The notes beneath the pieces are model-generated. The model saw only the letters and a program-made list of their open reading frames with translations. It searched no databases and had not been told where the DNA came from. The translations under genes and the position numbers were made by a program. Below are positions 11,179 to 21,683 of a stretch of 64,000 nt of DNA, one piece after another (position 1 is the first letter of the stretch; each line of letters begins with the position of its first letter). This DNA comes from Hippopus hippopus. Its lineage: Eukaryota > Mollusca > Bivalvia > Cardiida > Cardiidae. The DNA lies in contig OX328098.1 in NCBI GenBank assembly GCA_946811185.2, positions 41,975,650-42,039,649 of the forward strand. Direction: 5' to 3'.

Positions 11179-13385
11179 GACCGACGTTAAACCCAGTATT
11201 TGCAAGATATCAGTTTTACAATGAAACTGAGAAAGATGAAACAGTGGACTCTTTTGTTACACACCTAAAATTGAAGGCAAAGGATTGCAATTTCACCGAC
11301 GAAAATGAAATGATTAGAGACAGAATCGTATTTGGGACAAACTCGAATAAAATTAGAGAAAAATTAATCGAAAAAGGTGAAGCATTGACACTTCCAATGG
11401 CTATTCAAATTTGTCAAAATTTTGAATACGCAAAAGAACAAATGAAATTAATGGCCAAGGAGGAGGTCCATGCCGTAAAACAATCACAACAGCGAAGGAA
11501 AAAGACGGAACAATCTGGAGCCACAGGACAGTCTCATTCCGACAGAGCTGAAGAACAATCGAAACAGAACAGACAGACTTGTTCCAGATGTGGATACTTA
11601 CATGAACATAAACAATGTCCGGCCAAAGGACAAAAATGCAGAAAATGTGGGAAACTAGACCATTTTAAGAAAATGTGTAGGACTAAGTGTGTGAGTGAAG
11701 TGAATATGGAAGAAAATGATACTGATTTTGAGGTTGATATGGTAAGTACATCTTTTCATTCTAATGACCAAGCTTTTGCCACAATCTTAGTTGGTCAGAA
11801 CAAAACGCCTATCACCTTCAAGATAGACACTGGTAGCCAAGTAAACATTCTTCCGGAAGATCAATTCAAATTTTTGAAAGTAAAAACCAAACTGAAAACT
11901 CCAAAAGGCACACTATCGTCCTATACAGGGGATCTTTTGAAAGTAAAAGGTATGCTGCAATTACCCATCAAGTACAAAGGTAAATCCTTGACTGAAATGT
12001 TCTACATTGTTGATACAAAATCAACAGCACTGCTATCTTTGAAGTCATCTGTCGATCTTGAATTGATCAAATTAGTCTATTCAGTCGATAATGAAACCGT
12101 TTCCATAGACATGACAGACCAAAAAACTGAATTTCTTGACGAATTCAAAGATGTTTTTCATGGAATAGGTTTAATGAAGGGAAAAGTTAAACTGCATTTG
12201 AAGCCAGACTGTATACCAGTAATAAATCCCCCGAGAAGAGTGCCTGTTGCACTAAAAGAAAAATTACAGCAGGAACTCGAACGTATGGAAAAACATGGCA
12301 TCATTGCAAAGGTTACGAAACCTACAAGTTGGGTAAACAATATAGTGATTGTTGAAAAGCCCAAGACAAAACAGTTGCGCATTTGCTTAGACCCGAAAGC
12401 TCTAAACAATGCAATTCGTAGACCTCATTATCCTATGAGAACTTTTGAAGAAGTTACGGCACAATTAGCCAATGCCAAGTATTTCACAGTTCTTGATGCC
12501 ACTAGCGGTTACTGGAGTGTACAATTAGACGAACATTCTTCGTACTATACTACATTTAACACACCATTTGGTCGTTGGAGATTTAAGCGACTAGCATTTG
12601 GTTTAAATTGTTCCCAAGACATATTTCAACAAAAGCTAGACCAAGCTTTTGAGGGATTACCTGGCGTTACTGGAATAGTAGACGACCTAGTAATCTGGGG
12701 TAGAACAAAAGATGAACATGACCAAAACTTGCGACAAGTACTGAAAAGAGCAAGACAAAAAGGAATTAAATTCAATCCTGAAAAATGTGTCATTTGTACG
12801 ACACAAGTTTCATACTTTGGACACATCTTGTCAGATCAAGGTATAAAACCAGACCCGAAAAAAATTTCTGCTATTTCAGAAATGGACGTTCCCAAAAACA
12901 GAGCAGAGCTTGAGACATATTTAGGAATGGTGACATACATGACAAAATTTGCGCCTAATCTTGCATCAGTCACAAATCCTTTAAGAGAACTCTTAAAGAA
13001 AGATGTAGAATTTGAATGGAATGAACCACAAGAAAATGCATTCCAAGAAGTAAAAACAATTTTGTGTTCAGCACCGGTTCTTGCATTCTTTGATCCAAAT
13101 GAACCAATCACAATTCAGTGTGACGCGTCGAAAAATGGGTTAGGAAGCGTTCTTTTGCAAAAAGGTAAACCAGTTGTTTATGCTTCAAAAAGCCTAACAC
13201 CAGCCGAAACAAATTACGCCCAAATAGAAAAAGAAATGCTTGCTATTCTATTTTCATGCAGACGTTTTCATCAATACATTTATGGAAAAAAGGTCACAGT
13301 TGAGTCTGATCACAAACCATTGAGTTCAATTATGAAAAAAATCTTTGTGCAATGCTACTCCAAGGCTACAAAGGATGTTGCTTGA
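11079..13385 (+). pseudogene. gag-pol: gag-pol: Gag C-term, protease, RT, RNase H
   Basis: One open frame joins gag and pol without a stop. Two zinc knuckles lie at 11580-11678 (CX2CX3HX4C and CX2CX4HX4C), typical of nucleocapsid. The aspartic protease has DTGSQ at 11826-11840. Reverse transcriptase spans about 12200-12830 with its catalytic IVDDL motif at 12675-12689 (VDD in place of the commoner YVDD or YIDD). RNase H follows with its acidic residues at 13122 (D, CDAS), 13227 (E) and 13308 (D, SDHKPL). At a run of seven A (13335-13341) the frame leaves the family pattern and stops at 13383-13385; matching sequence goes on in the next frame. Gag and pol in a single frame fit the Mag/Steamer type. 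Confidence 0.9.
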
Positions 13386-13692
13386 ATTGCAGAAATATGA
13401 CCTAGATGTACACTATGTACCAGGAAAAGACATACCTGTAGGAGATCTGTTATCTCGAAAGTATCTACAAGATACAAGCCCCGAATCATCGGAGAGTATA
13501 GATTTGCATATCCATACTGTATTGTCTACTATAGCTATTAGTGACAGAAAACTTGAGCAAGTTAGACGTATGACAAGCAATGACCCTCAGTGTCAAACTC
13601 TGACAAAAGTTATTCTGAGTGGATGGCCTGAGATGAGATCAGACTGCCCTTCCAATATTCTTGAGTTTTGGAACCATAGGGATGAGCTATAA
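13345..13692 (+). pseudogene. pol: pol, end of RNase H and connection
   Basis: Picks up pol in the frame after the A-run break, with the RLQRMLLELQKYD and PGKD...DLLSR patterns found after the RNase H core. It ends at an in-frame TAA (13690-13692). The same frame then continues straight into integrase, so the stop looks like a nonsense change rather than the true end. Confidence 0.85.
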
Positions 13693-14865
13693 GTATCGGA
13701 AAATATCATTTTTCGTGGCCAGAAAATTGTTATTCCGAGGGAACTGAGAAAAGAAATGTTGGAAATTCTACATACTGGTCACATGGGTGTAGAAAAATGT
13801 TTAAGTAGGGCAAAAGATGTAATGTTTTGGCCCAAAATGACGTCGGACATAACTGACCATGTACTGACATGTGATATTTGTTTAAAGCACAGAAACTCAA
13901 ACACAAAGGAACCACTGAAATATCATGAAATACCGGAATTACCATGGCAGGTAATAGGTATTGACCTCATGACTTTTGACAATGATGATTACTTAATCAC
14001 TGTTGATTACTTCAGCAGATATTTAGAAGTAGATTTGCTGACAGACAATAAAAGTGTGTCAATCATCAAAAAGCTCAAAATTACATTTTCAAGATTTGGA
14101 ATTCCTCAGAAGGTAATTTCAGACAATGCAATGTACTTTTTAAGCGAAAGTTTCCAAAAATTCGCTAGAGACTGGAATTTTGAACATGTAACAAGCAGCC
14201 CGTTATATAGTCAAAGTAATGGCCTTGTTGAAAAAACTGTTCAAACTGTCAAACGCATATTCAAAAAAGCCAAAGAAAGTAGAAAAGATCAATACATGGC
14301 TATTCTTGAATACAGGACAACACCATTAAAATGTGGTTATTCTCCATCACAATTTTTGATGAACAGACGGTTGCGAACGACATTGCCGGCAGCTAACACC
14401 TTGTTATTGCCGCAAGGAATCGATGTGAAGGAAGTTCGCAGAAAGCTTCAAAACTGTCATGAAAGACAGAAAAAGTACTTTGACAGACAGTCAAAACCCT
14501 TGAAACCCCTTGAAGTTGGTAATCGTGTGCGTGTGCAATTTGATATGCAATGGAAGCCAGGAAATATAATTGACATACACTCAGACAGATCCTATATTGT
14601 TCAGACAGACGACGGTGGAATTTATCGTCGAAACAGAAAATTTCTGTTCAAAAATAAAGATCAAAATGAAAAATCACAAACCGATCATTTTCAATGTTTG
14701 GCTAGTTCAAGTGAAAATGAACATAATTCTGCAGAACAATTGCCTAAAAATTTGAACAAAAACGGTTCAGAATCAAACCAGCAACCCCCTGATGTATATG
14801 TGACAAGATCTGGCAGAACTGTTAAACCAAACAAGTATTTGAATGATCCGATGTGGCAAAAGTAA
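13693..14865 (+). pseudogene. int: pol, integrase
   Basis: Same frame as the preceding pol part; the first ATG is at 13756. The zinc-binding HHCC domain has His at 13771 and 13780 and Cys at 13870 and 13879. The catalytic core has D at 13963, D at 14122 and E at 14230, which gives the diagnostic D,D-35-E spacing. A C-terminal module (about 14500-14650) has the W-x-PG...YRRNR pattern of this clade. The frame ends at TAA 14863-14865. No envelope-like gene follows. The domain itself looks intact, but it lies behind the stop at 13690 and two frame changes. Confidence 0.9.
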
Positions 14866-15144
14866 GGGCATAGAAAGATAAGTTGTACTGTGAAAGAAAG
14901 TGAGGGTGAATGGGTTATGTAAATTTTGTAAATAGTTGTCTCGTGTTCTATTGTAGTATCTGGCACAAAATTAATCTTTCAATTACCATGAATCTGGAAT
15001 GCTGGGAACACCCTGATAATGACAGTATTTCTCACGGACTGAACATTTTTGTTAAGTACCAGCTGTCAAGACAAATTAGTAACTGACCGAGCACCTTACT
15101 CTTCTGTACCAAAATCCCACAATGCTATTCATGTATCTGTTTTC
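14866..15144 (+). other. Noncoding 3' tail of the retrotransposon
   Basis: About 280 bp between the integrase stop and the polypurine tract. No frame of note and no envelope remnant. Confidence 0.6.
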
Positions 15145-15157
15145 AAAAGGAGGGAGA
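15145..15157 (+). other. Polypurine tract
   Basis: AAAAGGAGGGAGA lies directly against the first base of the 3' LTR, the usual place for plus-strand priming. Confidence 0.88.
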
Positions 15158-15413
15158 TGTAACATTATGAATGAGTCTAAAAATAGATACACCTAGCCTG
15201 CAGTGAAACTCAGCTATATTAACCCTCACTGGACAGAGCCCTTGTCTTTCCCTTCAGTCATTATGTAGATTATTGTGTACCGTTAAACTGTTCCTTTACT
15301 TCTTGTATATTAAATAATTAACCGTCACATCTTGTGTTGTTGATTAACTATAATGCAGTTTGATGGAACTCTACATATATTATTATTAATGTTATGAGCC
15401 CAGTAACATTACA
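15158..15413 (+). repeat. 3' LTR (256 bp)
   Basis: TG...CA ends, followed by the TTATA target copy. All 256 bases match the two parts of the 5' LTR. Promoter elements were not resolved; a TATATTAAATAATT stretch near 15308 is a possible TATA region. Confidence 0.93.
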
Positions 15414-15430
15414 TTATAGGTACCGTGTAT

Positions 15431-15803
15431 GTCAGTTGTGGGCACGAAAGCAAAAAGAAATGATGATAATAGTTAGAATTATCGCGATATTTTTACCGTG
15501 AAAACTTTTATTATCTAGATAGTATTTCCAGGAAACTTTATCACGATAAGTCTGTTAAATTATCGCAATAGCTATCTCGTATCTCGCGGCAGAAATATGC
15601 CACCATATAAAAGTTTAGCCTATACATGCTTTCAAATATATCCAAAACTATGGTGGCATATTTCTGCCGCGAGATACGAGATAGCTATCATGATAATTTA
15701 AGAGAATTATCGTGATAAAACAAAAAAATTCACGATAAAAATATCGCAATAATGCTAACTAACTCTTATCATGATTTTTTTTGCTTTCGTGCCCACAACT
15801 GAC
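15431..15803. mobile_element. Inverted-repeat MITE with GTCAGTTGTGGGCACG ends
   Basis: GTCAGTTGTGGGCACGAAAG at 15431 is repeated as its reverse complement at 15778-15803, giving terminal inverted repeats of about 26 bp. The interior is two opposed copies of the 'gagatacgagatagctatca' module with ATCGCGAT-type palindromes. It starts 17 bp after the 3' LTR. Confidence 0.8.
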
Positions 15804-15827
15804 ATTCATGATATCTATAATTAGATA

Positions 15828-16022
15828 CGGTTTCGGAATACCTTCGTATACAACCTTATGAATTCTCCTTTTCCCTGTACGGTTTCAAAGTTGTTCGTAG
15901 GAGGCATTTCGAGTCGTCTTTGTGATTTTACAGACCTCTGTCATTCGGGCATTGTCAAAATTTACCAATTAAGCTACAATTGTTAATTAATGATTCGAAA
16001 TTTTACTGACTGCAATCTTATT
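15828..16022 (-). repeat. Right arm of long-range inverted repeat
   Basis: Reverse complement of 7937-8140 (for example 'gaggcatttcgagtcgtctt' here against 'aagacgactcgaaatgcctc' there). The arms are about 7.7 kb apart. Confidence 0.8.
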
Positions 16023-16349
16023 AAAGGGTAACTCCACACCAAAATTTTCATTTCAAAATCGGATAAAACGACACTAGAGTATGTTAACAAAAATCTTGTT
16101 AGCGTTCTGTGATATTTACTTCACGAGATATAGAGGTTTAAACTTTCGGATTTTCACCTGTGTGAAAGTCGCTAATTGAAAAAACCGTGACTTCCGGTAG
16201 TTTGCCGTGATCTCACAAGTGTGAGAAGATAATTATAGTCGCTATATATGAACTAACACAGAAAATTGAGAAAACTGCATGATATTTATAAAGATATAAA
16301 TCGCAATTTCACGTTTCAATCACTTGTGTACTTCAGAGTTTCAATCTCT

Positions 16350-16848
16350 ATAGACCCGTCACACCAAACTAGGTCTTACAACGTCTTAACCTGTCTTGAC
16401 ATAATCGGAAAACAGGTTACGGTCGGGGATGAACGTACAATTTTGGCCTGATAATGGCTGAAGCCCCTATCTCACCAAACCTATTCCCAGAAAGTCTTAA
16501 CCCGGTCAACAAAATCGAAAAACTGGCTGGGATAGGACATGTAATTTCGGTCGGTAAAATGCAAACGCACTGCAGGTTATTGCCCGACCGCACTGCGTCT
16601 CTAATAGGATCGAAGTACAGCAGTTCCGTTCGTAGTACGTCCATCTCACTTTAAGTACGTTGTTACTCCGTCTAATCACAGGACGGGATGGATGGCAAAA
16701 AATTTTGAGCAGGCTCAAAGTTCTGGAGCACCCTTCGTAAAAGGATACTAATACGCCCACTTCGTCTGAAGACAGTTTCAGTCCGATCAGCAAAAAAAAT
16801 CGGAACAGAGTGAGAACGAGTTTGGCGTGACGGGGGTATATCGCTCTT
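16350..16848. repeat. MITE with CCCGTCACACCAAACT ends
   Basis: Left end 'acccgtcacaccaaactagg' and right end 'ctcgtttggcgtgacgggg' are imperfect terminal inverted repeats, giving an element of about 500 bp. Several short open frames run through it on both strands and none has a domain. Confidence 0.65.
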
Positions 16849-17869
16849 ACATCCACAATCATAGGAAAGAAATTTTGAATGAATTAGCTTAGTGGAGAAA
16901 GTACTTATAAAAAAGTGAATAGTTATTCTTCTGGTAACGAACATAAATATTTTGAAATTTATTTCTTGATGTTATTTCAATTGTACCACAACCTAATCAA
17001 CGAGTTGTAATAGATAAATATAAAAAAAGAAATAATAAATCAAGATATTTGAATCATGCCAAAAGTCTCTTCTACTAGGTCGTAGAAGGAAGAAGGAACA
17101 TTGCAATGTGAAAAGGAAATCACTCGAGTTAATTTCTAAGGCTGTTTCTACCAAATATAGGACACCGTTGACCATTTAACGGTCTACAAATCCTGCGCAG
17201 TCTGATCTGGATCTACACCATCAGTGTCAGCATTTTACATGTCTCCTTCAGCTTGGAAAGAATTAAAAGCCTTGATCTGCCTTAGAAATCTTATCCTCTA
17301 TTTAACATTCACGAACAACATTAAATCCAGCACACATCCTGAATTTGCTGTTAAAGTTAAAAAAAATTTTTTTTCACTCGATCTTCATTTATTTTCCTAC
17401 GTGCTTTTTTTTCATAATCTCAAATTTGTTTCTTTCATCAACAACAACGTTAAAAGATTGTCTGAATTGCCTCCTGCTTTCCTGTCCTCCATATCATGCA
17501 GTAAACATTTTTGATCGTCTGCAAAATACAGGGTCAGTCCATTTCCTAAATACTGAGACATGTAAGGCGTACAATTTAAAAGGAAATACCAACGTGGACA
17601 AAAACTGTTTAACTGTCTTCTCCCGTGTTTCTCCCTGTAATCATATACGAGATAAGAGATGCTGACCATGAAAATGCAGCGTAAATTAAAAATTTATAAC
17701 TGCGTACAAACTTTACACAAAATTTTAGTGCGCCAACCTTTTATTTTGAGAAAAGAATTGTGTGTTCCATCCATGTACAAGGACAAAGGGTTAATTCGGT
17801 GCCTCTTTTGTGATGATATCGCACCGTTGTGGTCTGACATATTTTTTTTTTTTACCCGGCTTGCAGCTT
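16849..17869. other. No recognisable gene
   Basis: AT-rich sequence with low-complexity runs. 'ctgcgcagtctgatctggat' near 17194 is a scrap of the AGACTGCACA repeat. Nothing else can be supported. Confidence 0.45.
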
Positions 17870-18146
17870 GATTGGTTGGTTGGTTGGTTGTATTGGGGTT
17901 TAACGCCACTTTAACAGCTAAGGTCATATCATGGCGGTCGGTGACGCACATGTGTTTCCTGGCTTTCTCACACCAGTACTAACACAACTTTCTTTCCAAA
18001 GCCACCGACTACTTTTCTCACATGCTTCAGCAGAGGTGAGAGGCGAAAATACGCCGGAAAGAAAGTTCGCCTCAACCGGGTATCGAGCTCACAACCACCA
18101 GGTCATGAGTCCGACATGCTCACCACTGAGCCACCCGGGAGGGGCG
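17870..18146 (-). mobile_element. tRNA-derived SINE, Meta-SINE-like
   Basis: On the minus strand it starts with a tRNA-like head: GGGTGGCTCAGTGGTGAGC (A-box region) and then GGTTGTGAGCTCGA (B-box region). A central conserved body follows, and a 3' end reading GGCGTTAAACCCCAATACAA that runs into (CCAA)n, seen on the plus strand as TTGG repeats at 17871-17890. This end and tail are characteristic of the Meta-SINE superfamily in molluscs and other animals; that assignment is from memory of the family. Confidence 0.75.
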
Positions 18147-18378
18147 CTTGCAGCCTGAGGTTAACAAGCACTTGTCATAAACATGTCATGTACAAAGTTA
18201 CTCTTTTGTTTTCACGACCATATTGAACCCTTTTTCGTAAATAATGTAAATGGAATTTGGAATTTTACACAGGTTAAACGGGTAAGTCGAACGTCATAAC
18301 TTTTGTATTTTCCTCATTCATACGATCTTAAATTAAAAAAAAAAAACGCATAATCTGCTTGTCGAATTTCTTTTATAA

Positions 18379-18381
<3 letters not shown>

Positions 18382-18410
<29 letters not shown>
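18382..18410. repeat. (CT)n microsatellite
   Basis: About 14 uninterrupted CT units. Confidence 0.95.
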
Positions 18411-18412
<2 letters not shown>

Positions 18413-18474
18413 GAAAGAGATGGATAATCAACAGTGAATTTACCATTTATTGCTTGCCTCATTTAAATTTCTGT

Positions 18475-18600
18475 GGGGCCCCAAGGCTGCTGAGCGCGAC
18501 TCAATGACCTTTTGCGAACAGTGTATATTAAGATCAGACTGCACAAAACATGCAATCTGATCTTATGTACAGTGTCCAATGCGGAAACATCTATTTTTGT
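18475..18600. repeat. Palindromic AGACTGCACA repeat
   Basis: 'ggctgctgagcgcgactca' followed by 'gatcagactgcacaaaacat' and its complement, then 'acagtgtcc'. One side is truncated. Confidence 0.7.
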
Positions 18601-18705
18601 TTCTTCAAAAACTAGCACTATTCAAAATTTTGCAATCGGCATCAAGGTTTATTTAACCTTTTGAGGATTAATGGTAGATCTGATATTAAGCCATGTCATT
18701 TAGTT

Positions 18706-18724
18706 CAGACAGACAGACAGACAG
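18706..18724. repeat. (CAGA)n microsatellite
   Basis: About five CAGA units. Confidence 0.9.
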
Positions 18725-19089
18725 CAGACTGACAAATAAATAGTCATCTCCTGGCTCGAAATAGGGCTTAAACTGGGCACCCGGCATACGATAGGGATTT
18801 TTGTGACGAAAAAAGTCGCCTCCTGACATGAGGGAGGATAAGGCTGAGAAAAAAAAAAAGTACACAGAAGCCGAAATAAGAGTGGCATCACATCCGGTTT
18901 ATCGAATATTTCACAAACTCGCACAGGTGTGCAAACCACATCTTCGCTTAAAATTCTCTTTCTACGATAGACATTGAAATGCGATTTTTCTATTTTAAGA
19001 TGGTTTTCATTTAAGGTTTCATATATCCAAAAAAGAGATTTTGGCTGTAGTTGCCCTTTAAGTCAACACTACGGAGTTCATCCAAATGA

Positions 19090-19338
19090 TGAATTTTCTA
19101 TTTATAGATATCGAGAAACGGATAAAACTATCACAATAATTTTATCTCGCATGTCAGCTCCGAGCACGGTGGAGAAATTTTGCGATAAAATATTAAGTTT
19201 ATCGTGATATTTTTATCATGAAACTTTTCACGATCTTGATAAGATTTCCAGGAAACTTTTAATTTATCGCGATAATTTACCAAAATTATCATGATAGCTA
19301 TCTCGTATCTCGTGGCAGAAATATGCCACCATACAAAA
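19090..19338 (-). repeat. GGTGGCATATTTCTGCC / ATCGCGAT-rich repeat
   Basis: Ends 'agctatctcgtatctcgtgg' and 'cagaaatatgccaccata', the reverse complement of the start of the 7655 copy. The interior has TATCGTGATA and ATCGCGATAA palindromes. Confidence 0.75.
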
Positions 19339-19593
19339 CAAAACATTGGAGAAGGGGGAGCTAAGCCAGCCCCTGCTTCTAGCACCTTTCCCCAGCTTCT
19401 AGTTCCTACGATCCTAAAATGTATTATTAGCAGCCTGAAATTCAGCGTTTTTCAATGTTTTTTCAAGCAGAAGACGCAGTCTTTAGATTTCGTAGGAATT
19501 CGCGGACACCGTAATCAAAGATTAGAAGGCACATTCCTTGCTATATTTTACAAAATTGTTGATCTTCACCCACGGTCCATAGATGCTTGCTAC

Positions 19594-19812
19594 TTAACCC
19601 TTATCCTGCTAAATAAATGAAATGAAACTTTCAGGCCGATGGTAAAAACCAAGATTTTGCTAGTTCAAAGGTATTTTTGGGCCAAACTTTACGGATATCT
19701 CCTTATCGGACAGTGTAGAGCCAAGATCAGACCGCACGTTCTGTGCAGTCTGATCTTGATTTACACTGTCCGCAAAAGGTCTGTGAGTCTCGTTTAGCAG
19801 CCTAAGCGTTAA
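19594..19812. mobile_element. Palindromic MITE, TTAACCCTTATCCTGCTAA ends (full)
   Basis: Begins TTAACCCTTATCCTGCTAA and ends TTAGCAGCCTAAGCGTTAA. Off-centre lies a palindrome, 'gatcagaccgcacgttctg' pairing with 'tgcagtctgatc', flanked by inverted 'cggacagtgtag' and 'ctacactgtccg'-like arms. TTAA at both ends fits a TTAA target duplication. Confidence 0.8.
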
Positions 19813-20189
19813 CTTGTTGTATCAACAGGTCTTAAAGTAACAGCAAAGCCGGGAAAAGGGCCCGAATTGAGGAACTGTACTGAATTTTTATTTATTTCTC
19901 TGTCAAAGGTCATAAAATGAAGTGTCTGTTAAGTGCTTTAGCAAATCCATAGACGTAGGCGGAAGAAAATTTGCAGCGGGGGAGAGGGGGGATATTTAAC
20001 CTTTTGCCACACGACAAAAATCTATAGTAAAACCTTTCCACGTTCCCGCTTAAATAGGCCTATATTCCAACAACAAATGGTTTTGAAAAAAAAAAACTGT
20101 CCAAGAACAATTTAGCAATTTCTCCGGTTATCATCAAGTTGTTTCAACTGTTTCTTCATTCCATCATTTTCAAGGACACCATATTCTCT

Positions 20190-20720
20190 TTACATTACTT
20201 TGACCCATTACCAAACTATCTTGTATTTTCACGAACCTTCTGTTATGAAAATTTGACTAAAAATGAGGCCTTTAGTGTTCACACAAGGTTTTTTAAAAAG
20301 TTGTCAGAATTACCTACTTTTTGATCCTAAGTGAAACATTTCAAACATGCTCGTCCCAGATATTACAAAGACAAACATTTTGACCTACATGTACGGTCAA
20401 GAGAATTGGACAGAAAATGTCGCCTGTAGCGTGAGCACAGGTTTTTTTTAATTAAAATTTGTCCCAGTTACCTATTCTTCTTTACCAAACTTGACCCATT
20501 TTCAAACTCCCTTGAGATGTGGTCAAGTCAAACATTCTGACAACCTTTCATGAGTATTGGACTAGTAATGTGGCCTCTAGAGAGTGTATACTCACAATGT
20601 TTTCTGAGACTTGTTTGACTTTTTGACTGGACATGATCTAGTTGCAAACTAGTCTGAAATATCATAAAGACACCCTGACCAACTTCCATTAGTACTGGAC
20701 TGAGACTACGGCCTCTGGAG
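20190..20720 (+). repeat. Degenerate tandem repeat, unit about 145 bp
   Basis: Phrases such as 'tgacccattttcaaactc' and 'ggactagtaatgtggcctct' recur with variation at about 20202, 20335, 20498 and 20630. Unit length and number are approximate. It resembles a diverged satellite common in mollusc genomes. Confidence 0.55.
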
Positions 20721-20976
20721 TATGTTCTTATATCTACTGCATTTAGTAAATGTATATCAGATGTACACTCACATTATAAACTCTATACTTTTATTCAAAA
20801 TGATTTATGAATACCTCTTTAAGCCCTCCTCTATTACCATCTTCATTGTGTATCACGAGAATATTAATCCGCAATCTTACCTTCCCGTAGATTTAAACCT
20901 TTACCAAACAATTATGTGTTTGAACACGACTGTCGGGTAAGAATTTAAAAAAAACAGTCAGAAAAGCAGACAACAC

Positions 20977-21120
20977 CAGAAACCAGTATTGTCTCCTTTT
21001 CCCACAATGTTTTCTACCCTATTAAAGTGAAATTCTGTCATTTGAACGGATTTAAATTGTCATCTGCAAATGCTTTCAATTTGGACAAGTCTGTATTTTT
21101 GTTGTGTGGTAAAGAGTTAA
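20977..21120. repeat. TTAA hairpin MITE, right half
   Basis: Starts in the central stem ('ttgtctccttttcccacaat') and runs to the TTAA end. Its last 47 bp or so is identical to that of the next copy. Confidence 0.8.
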
Positions 21121-21345
21121 CCCTTTACCAAACAACCCCTGGTTTTAATGACCCTGAGGAAGAAGCCTTCTGAAAACATTGTGGGAAAAGGAGAAAATGC
21201 TGGTAACCAGCTTTTTCTCCTTTTTCCACAATGTTTTCTACTCTTCCAAAGTCAAGTTTCAATTTTTGAATCAAGTTTATTTTTTCGTCTGCAAATGCTT
21301 TCAATTTGGACAAGTCTGTATTTTTGTTGTGTGGTAAAGAGTTAA
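21117..21345. mobile_element. TTAA hairpin MITE, full copy
   Basis: TTAACCCTTTACCAAACAA at the left, 'gtgtggtaaagagttaa' at the right, 229 bp. The central stem 'ggagaaaatgctgg' is followed by 'ccagctttttctcc'. It shares the TTAA at 21117-21120 with the preceding partial copy. Confidence 0.9.
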
Positions 21346-21532
21346 AGGAATGTTTGGGCATCTTCATTATCAACTATCAGCAAAGAAAAAGTACAACATA
21401 TTTATATAAACATGTTAAATGGAGAAACTATACATTTAGAGCAATTTTCCCACTTGAAATGTTTTCTAAAGTCATTCACTGCACAGGAATCCAAAATTCT
21501 TTGATATGGGAGGGTAGTGGGGGGACTATGGG

Positions 21533-21602
21533 TTAACCTTTTACCATACAATGACAAGTTTTAACGACCCTAACGAAGAAGCCTTTAGGAAACATTGTAG
21601 AA
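21533..21602. repeat. TTAA hairpin MITE, left half (interrupted)
   Basis: TTAACCTTTTACCATACAAT and 'acgaccctaacgaagaagcc' up to 'gaaacattgtagaa'. The matching right half resumes at 24262. Confidence 0.85.
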
Positions 21603-21683
21603 CAAGAGCGGCAAATTGTCGCAAGATACGCCCGTCCCACCGCCAGTTGTCAAGGGGGTATAATAATCGTAAAGGGCAGGTAA

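Larger units (their letters stand above)
8669..15413 (+). mobile_element. Ty3/gypsy LTR retrotransposon, Mag-like
   Basis: The element begins TGTAACATTATG and ends ATTACA, and is flanked on both sides by TTATA (8664-8668 and 15414-15418), a 5-bp target duplication typical of Ty3/gypsy integration. Order: 5' LTR (split), primer-binding site matching tRNA-Leu, gag with two zinc knuckles, protease, reverse transcriptase, RNase H, integrase, polypurine tract, 3' LTR. This pol order (integrase last) defines Metaviridae. The knuckle spacing and the integrase C-terminal pattern resemble the Mag clade, which includes the clam Steamer group; the clade call is inference. Coding is broken three times (frame changes near 11.07 kb and 13.34 kb, a stop at 13690), so this copy is not autonomous as sequenced. 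The LTRs are identical where they align, so insertion looks recent. Confidence 0.93.

Noticed and set aside
12158..13111. Minus-strand frames of 66-91 codons opposite pol
   Set aside because: They are shadows of the gag-pol frame, with no domains.
14866..15157. Envelope gene in the LTR element
   Set aside because: Only about 290 bp lie between integrase and the 3' LTR, with no open frame of size.
16266..16944. Overlapping frames of 60-118 codons on both strands
   Set aside because: They lie within a 500-bp inverted-repeat element and show no domain.
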